NCBI RefSeq assembly: GCF_030445035.2
Contig: NC_080673.1
Coordinates: 186,663,216-186,727,215, forward strand
Source of the DNA: Dasypus novemcinctus
Taxonomy: Eukaryota; Chordata; Mammalia; Cingulata; Dasypodidae
Reading direction: 5' to 3'
Length of the DNA stretch: 64,000 bases
A program made the position numbers and the translations under genes. Positions 59,800-64,000 of the stretch are shown here, in pieces. The notes under the pieces were generated by a model, which saw only the letters and a program-made list of their open reading frames with translations, was not told the origin of the DNA and did no database searches. Position 1 is the stretch's first letter; the number at the start of each line of letters is the position of its first letter.

Positions 59800-60085
59800 A
59801 AAAATATTACAAGGTGTCAATCACTGGGTGAACTGGGAGAAAAACACATCAAATGTAAGATATTGGTCATAGTTAGTAGTAATGTTTTGACAATGCTCTT
59901 TCACAGTTTGTAACAATTGTTTCATGATAATACAAGGTGTTGGTGGTGGGGTAATGTACGGGAACACTGTATGATGGTAGGCATATTTGTTTTATAAGTT
60001 CACAATATTTATTATACACTCGTTGATTATGTATGTCCATGTATGAATGACAAACTTCAATTTAAAAAGTTTTAAAAAACCAGGC
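59800..60085 (+). mobile_element. L1 3' end
   Basis: 'acagtttgtaacaattgttt', 'acaaggtgttggtggtgggg', 'gttttataagttcacaatat' and 'tgacaaacttcaatttaaaa' match the sense 3' end at 36,846-37,405. Confidence 0.7.
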
Positions 60086-60094
60086 ATCTTTGCT

Positions 60095-61205
60095 TCACCC
60101 TGGCAGCAGTTCTTTTTCTTTATTATTCCTACTACAAAATTCCTACAAACCAACCATTGACATAGTCCTATGGACACGTGAACACCATTGTCTCAGAAGA
60201 ACACATGGCAGGTACTATAGACACAGGGGCATCATCAGATCCTATGGGTGGATTTAAAGCCAGAAAAGAGGGCAGGAGTGAAGAGGTAAAGCTCGGGGAA
60301 GGGAGCAGGAAGTGAGGTGTCATGACATAGAAGGTTTGGGATGTTGGCAGTAAACAGTGTAAGGTGCCAGACATCTCTCATTTTAGCACCAGCTATTTGT
60401 GATGAATGTGATGTCTTGGACATAGGAATGACATTGTAAAGAAGTGGGGAAAGCATCAGGAAATAAATTTGGAAAACTTGGAGAAAATGTTCAGGTTCAA
60501 ACAGGTGGAGGGAGGGTAGTAAAACAGGCTGACTGTGGAATTGTCTGCATACTTTTATCAACACATGGGAGAGTACCCAGGAATGCAGAAAGATTACCAC
60601 CAAGGTGAGATAAAGGTTTGGTCAAGGACTCTTGTGCTTCAGCCACATCCATTGCCCTGGTTTTCAGAATGCTCACCTCCTTATGATGATATTGTAAAGA
60701 AAAAAAAAACTTCTACAAGGGAATAAAAGATAATTAGAAATAAGGCCATGGGGTCTTGTTAGAGCCCCCTCAAGGGAAAGTCTGGGGAGGAGCTTGAACG
60801 GGTTTCTCACAACAAATGATAACAAAAAGGGAAGAATTTGACTTGTATAATGAATTCACTGGAGCCTGAGTTCTGCAGAGAACATTTATGTATGGCTGAC
60901 GGCTGACATTGCAGTTCTGTTAACCTTGATTGAAGTCAGTATAGGAAATTATGAGGTGGCATATCCATGTCCTAGTTCATGGTCGGCTCTGGAAATACTG
61001 CTGGAAGGAATCTAGAACCTTGTACTATAAAATGTTCATTATCCTCTCCTGGCACCTTGGACAGCTCTTCCTGCTCTATTGAGGATTGGACCTGCCCAAA
61101 GGGAGAAGTGAATTATGGAGGCAACTCTAGCATAGAGACCAAGTTGGATCCAACAAAAGGCTCATAGAAAATGTTTTATCTCATGTATCAACCTTGCTCT
61201 ATACC
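60095..61205. other. Unannotated sequence
   Basis: Frames of 63-122 codons at 60,168-60,726 show no domain. Nothing else recognised. Confidence 0.35.
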
Positions 61206-61211
61206 TAAGAT

Positions 61212-61515
61212 CTTCTTTTTTAAAATTTTTAATTATTATCTTTTTAAAAAAGATACATAGCTCACACAAAATGTTACATTAAAAAATATAAGAGGTTCCC
61301 ATATACCCCACTTCCCACCCCACCCTCCTCTCCTCCCACATCAACAACCTCTTTCATCAGTGTGGCACATTCATTGCATTTGATGAATACATTTTGGAGC
61401 ATTGCTACACCACATGGATTATAGTTTACATTGTAGTTTATACTCTTCCCCAGTCCATTCAGTGGTAATGGCAGGATATATAATATTCTACATCTGTCCC
61501 TGCAGTATCATTCTT
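61212..61515 (-). mobile_element. 5'-truncated L1 3' end
   Basis: Antisense terminus 'aaatataagaggttcccata', then 'gtgtggcacattcattgcat' and 'ggattatagtttacattgta'. A-rich tail as T-rich at left. Confidence 0.8.
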
Positions 61516-61519
61516 GAAG

Positions 61520-61785
61520 TGCTGTTTTGAGCAGAAGGTTGAAACTGTCAAGCAGTGTCAAGATGGGGTAGTACGTGTGGCTGATTAGTCCTATCTGCCA
61601 CAAACATGACAGTGGAGGGTGATAGTAAGTGTGCTACATATTTGCTATCCCTACATTCAATTGTTGTTTTTTAATAATAGAAACATAAATATTTCAGATA
61701 AAGCTTTATTTTATAGCAGAACATATTTTAAATTTTAGAAAAATGGAATTCTGTGTCTAAAGAAAGGGTAGAGATACTAATATCA
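61520..61785. other. Unannotated sequence
   Basis: Nothing recognised. Confidence 0.35.
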
Positions 61786-61796
61786 AAAAGTGTGTA

Positions 61797-62011
61797 AACT
61801 GGATGGAATGTGGGAGAGTGTGGGCTGTAATGTGGACCATTGACCATGACGTAGAGTGGTGCTCAGACATGTATTCACCAAATGCAATGAATTTCTCATG
61901 ATGATGGAGGAGATTCTTGCTATGGGGGAAGGAGGTGGGTGAGGGGGAAGGGGGGGATATGGGGACCTCATATTTTTTGAATGTAACATTAAAAAGATAA
62001 ATAAAGACAAA
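61797..62011 (+). mobile_element. Young 5'-truncated L1
   Basis: TSD 'aaaaagtgtgta' at 61,785-61,796 and 62,012-62,023. The body 'ttgaccatgacgtagagtgg' and 'gtattcaccaaatgcaatga' matches the antisense L1 at 63,326 closely, so the two belong to one late subfamily. Confidence 0.88.
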
Positions 62012-62029
62012 AAAAAGTGTGTATAACGA

Positions 62030-62515
62030 CAACTCAGTTTTTTAAGTATCTAGCAGGAAAATGGCCCTGAATTAGGAATACTGGGAATATGATTTTGAGG
62101 TGGCACTGGTCTGTTCTCATGGTGAATATGAATATAAAGATAAAACTAGTACCTTCAGGAGGTCATGTTTTCTCTATTCCTGTAGAGATTAAAGGGGAAT
62201 TTGAACCATCATTTGAAGGGAAGTGTAGAAAAGATTCCAGAAGTAGTTGAATTTAAAATCATTTAAATGCATAGATCAGTGATCTCTTTAAAATGTAAGA
62301 CTGCCTCTTAATTTTTCTTTAACTCCCAACTTAATTTACTATTTTGATTTTCTTAAGGCCATAGTCTCATGACAGATATTAATTATGGTAGGTATTCACT
62401 TTTAGTGAATCAAGAGCCTGAATTAGTGGCTTTAGGTTTGGGTCTAGAAGTGTCTATTTACAAACCCTTCTGATGAGTTGCTCTAATTTGAGTTTCACAA
62501 AGGGTATTGCTGGTG
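62030..62515. other. Unannotated sequence
   Basis: Nothing recognised. Confidence 0.35.
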
Positions 62516-62523
62516 ATACATGA

Positions 62524-62945
62524 GATGTTTTTATTTATTTTTATTTATTTATTTTATCCCCCCCCCCCACTGTTTTCTGCTCTCTGTGTCCATTCGCTGT
62601 GTGTTCTTCTGTGTCTGCTTGTATTCTCATTAGATGGCTCTAGGAACCAATCCTGGAACCTTCTGGAGTGGGAAAGAGGCAATTACTCTCTTGTACCACC
62701 TCATCTCCCTGTTCTGATACATCTTCTTATTTTATCTCTGTGTCTCTTGCTGCATCATCTTGCTATGCCAGCTTTCCACATCAGCCAGCCCTCATGTGTG
62801 GTGTATTCCCACATGGGCCAACACTCCACATGGGCCAGCTCACCATGTGGGCCAGCTTGCCCTCACCAGGAGGCCCTGGACATCAAACTGTGGACCTCCC
62901 ATATGGGAGATGGGAGCCCAATTGGTTGAGCCACATTCATTTCCC
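62524..62945 (-). mobile_element. Dimeric DAS-type SINE
   Basis: The outer tRNA-like unit at right ('ggacctcccatatgggagat', 'ttggttgagccacattcatt'), the inner unit near 62,640-62,715 ('gaaccaatcctggaaccttc'), and an (ATTT)n tail plus poly-C at left. Flanks 'atgagatgttttta' and 'atgatattttta' are an imperfect TSD. Frames of 82-140 codons are artefacts. Confidence 0.78.
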
Positions 62946-63064
62946 ATGATATTTTTAGATGGTACATGCGTATGTCAAATCTATAATTCCACTAGTATTA
63001 TTACTTAATATGAGGCAAATTTTTTAAAAAAGTGATTCAAATCAGAGAAAAATCAAATAAATAT

Positions 63065-63325
63065 TAAAACAGGTTCCATGCTGTGTGCCAACTCAATCAG
63101 GATGGGTCTTATCATAATGAATTTCAAATAGCAAAAAAGCCACAGAGGGAGCAGCTTGAGGCTGACCATATCCTGGAAGGGAAGGAAGAACCCAGAAGAT
63201 GCTGCTGTGGGCCTTGCCGTGTGACACACTTAAGACCAAGGAAAACTAGCAGCCAGTCCTAGAATTCCGCTGTCTTTGGGGAGAAAACCTTGCCTTACCT
63301 TGATGAAGCCTTGATTTGTACTTTC
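63065..63325 (+). mobile_element. MaLR-type LTR, cut by an L1
   Basis: 'actcaatcaggatgggtctt', 'ccttgccgtgtgacacactt' and 'ttgatgaagccttgatttgt' match the LTR at 49,001-49,480. It stops where the L1 poly-T begins. Both LTR ends are missing. Confidence 0.7.
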
Positions 63326-64000
63326 TTTTTTTTAATTAATTTATTTTTAATGTTACATTAAAAAAATATGAGGTCCCCATATACCCCCCATCCCCCTCAC
63401 CCCACTCCTCCCATAACTACAACCTCCTCCATCATCATGGGACATTCATTGCACTTGGTGAATACATCTCTGAGCACTGCTGCACCACATGGTCATTGGT
63501 CCACATTAAAGTTTACACTCTCCCCCAGTCCACCCAGTGGGCCATGGGAGGACATACAATGTCCAGTAACTGTCCCTGCAGTACCACCCAGGACACCTCC
63601 AAGTCCTGAAAATGCCCCCACATCACATCTCTTCTTCCCATTCCCACCCTCAGCAGTTACCATGTCCACTTTCTCCATCTGAGTGTTACATTTACTTCCA
63701 TTACTAATCACATTAGTTCCAGAATAGAGTATCAGTAAGTCCATTCTAATCCATACTCGATTCCTCCATTCTGTGGACCCTGGAATGGTTGTGTCCACTC
63801 CACATCTATATCAAGAAGGGACTTAGATTCCACATGGATGATGGATGCAATTCTCCCATTTGCAGTTGTAGGCAATCTGGCTCCCTGGTATGGTGGTTGA
63901 CCTTCTTCACCTCCCTGTTGGGGTAAGTCCAATAAACCAGAGGGTAGGAGTTGCAAGTCTGTTGAGGCTCAGGGCCTGGCTATCACATGGACAGTTCAGA
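63326..64000 (-). mobile_element. Young L1 3'UTR, running off the window
   Basis: Poly-T and the antisense terminus at left, then at least 650 bp of continuous 3'UTR in antisense to the last base. It is the best-preserved copy of this 3'UTR in the window. Coding sequence, if any, lies beyond the edge. Frames of 74-104 codons inside are fortuitous. Confidence 0.88.

Noticed and set aside
60235..60603. 122-codon minus-strand frame
   Set aside because: No motif, no supporting signal and overlapping frames in other phases; chance is the simplest explanation.

Overview
This window is mammalian nuclear DNA, almost certainly from a xenarthran and most likely an armadillo. Two things point there: many copies of the armadillo tRNA-Ala-derived DAS SINE, some recent with CpGs and target-site duplications (TSDs), and many L1 3' ends and MaLR-type LTRs of the kind I associate with armadillo and sloth genomes. 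Species assignment is from recognition, not a database search. I see no intact protein-coding gene, no convincing exon, no functional RNA gene and no bacterial-type locus. The region is intergenic or deeply intronic.

Layout. 1-8.5 kb: old L2 and MIR, one inverted ('twin-primed') L1, and an L1 inserted in an L2. 8.5-12.1 kb: a solo LTR with a 5-bp TSD, then a 2.6-kb minus-strand L1 tail carrying two tandem 3'UTR modules between 11-bp TSDs. 13.2-18.3 kb: a long minus-strand L1 with 5'UTR, ORF1, ORF2 endonuclease and ORF2 Cys-rich C-terminus, but no reverse-transcriptase domain. 18.3-22.4 kb: L2 and MIR. 22.4-27.0 kb: a four-level nest (MLT1 LTR, split by an L1, split by a MaLR-type provirus, split by a DAS SINE). 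27-33.6 kb: repeat-poor sequence with MIR, L2 and a MER5A-like hAT. 33.6-34.5 kb: a minus-strand processed pseudogene of CIAO2A (FAM96A). 34.6-37.4 kb: an L1 ORF2 fragment, a second copy of the duplicated-3'UTR L1, and a young DAS SINE. 37.4-43.8 kb: a long L2 split by an L1M fragment, plus LTRs, MIRs and a hAT. 43.8-45.8 kb: repeat-poor. 45.8-54.6 kb: LTRs, a dimeric SINE, an endonuclease-bearing L1M fragment, and a second twin-primed L1. 54.6-64 kb: SINEs, L1 3' ends, LTRs, L2, two young L1 insertions and an L1 that runs off the right edge.

No set of genes works together here. The biology visible is retrotransposition: L1 machinery copying L1, SINEs and one host mRNA, plus LTR-element integration and LTR-LTR recombination. 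I found nothing I could defend as a new biological system. The points most worth testing are the RT-less L1, the L1 family with a tandemly duplicated 3'UTR and a conserved hairpin, and an in-phase 4 x 60-bp repeat inside the MaLR interior. Repeat family names are from recognition of sequence; boundaries are usually good to about 5-30 bp unless a TSD is given.
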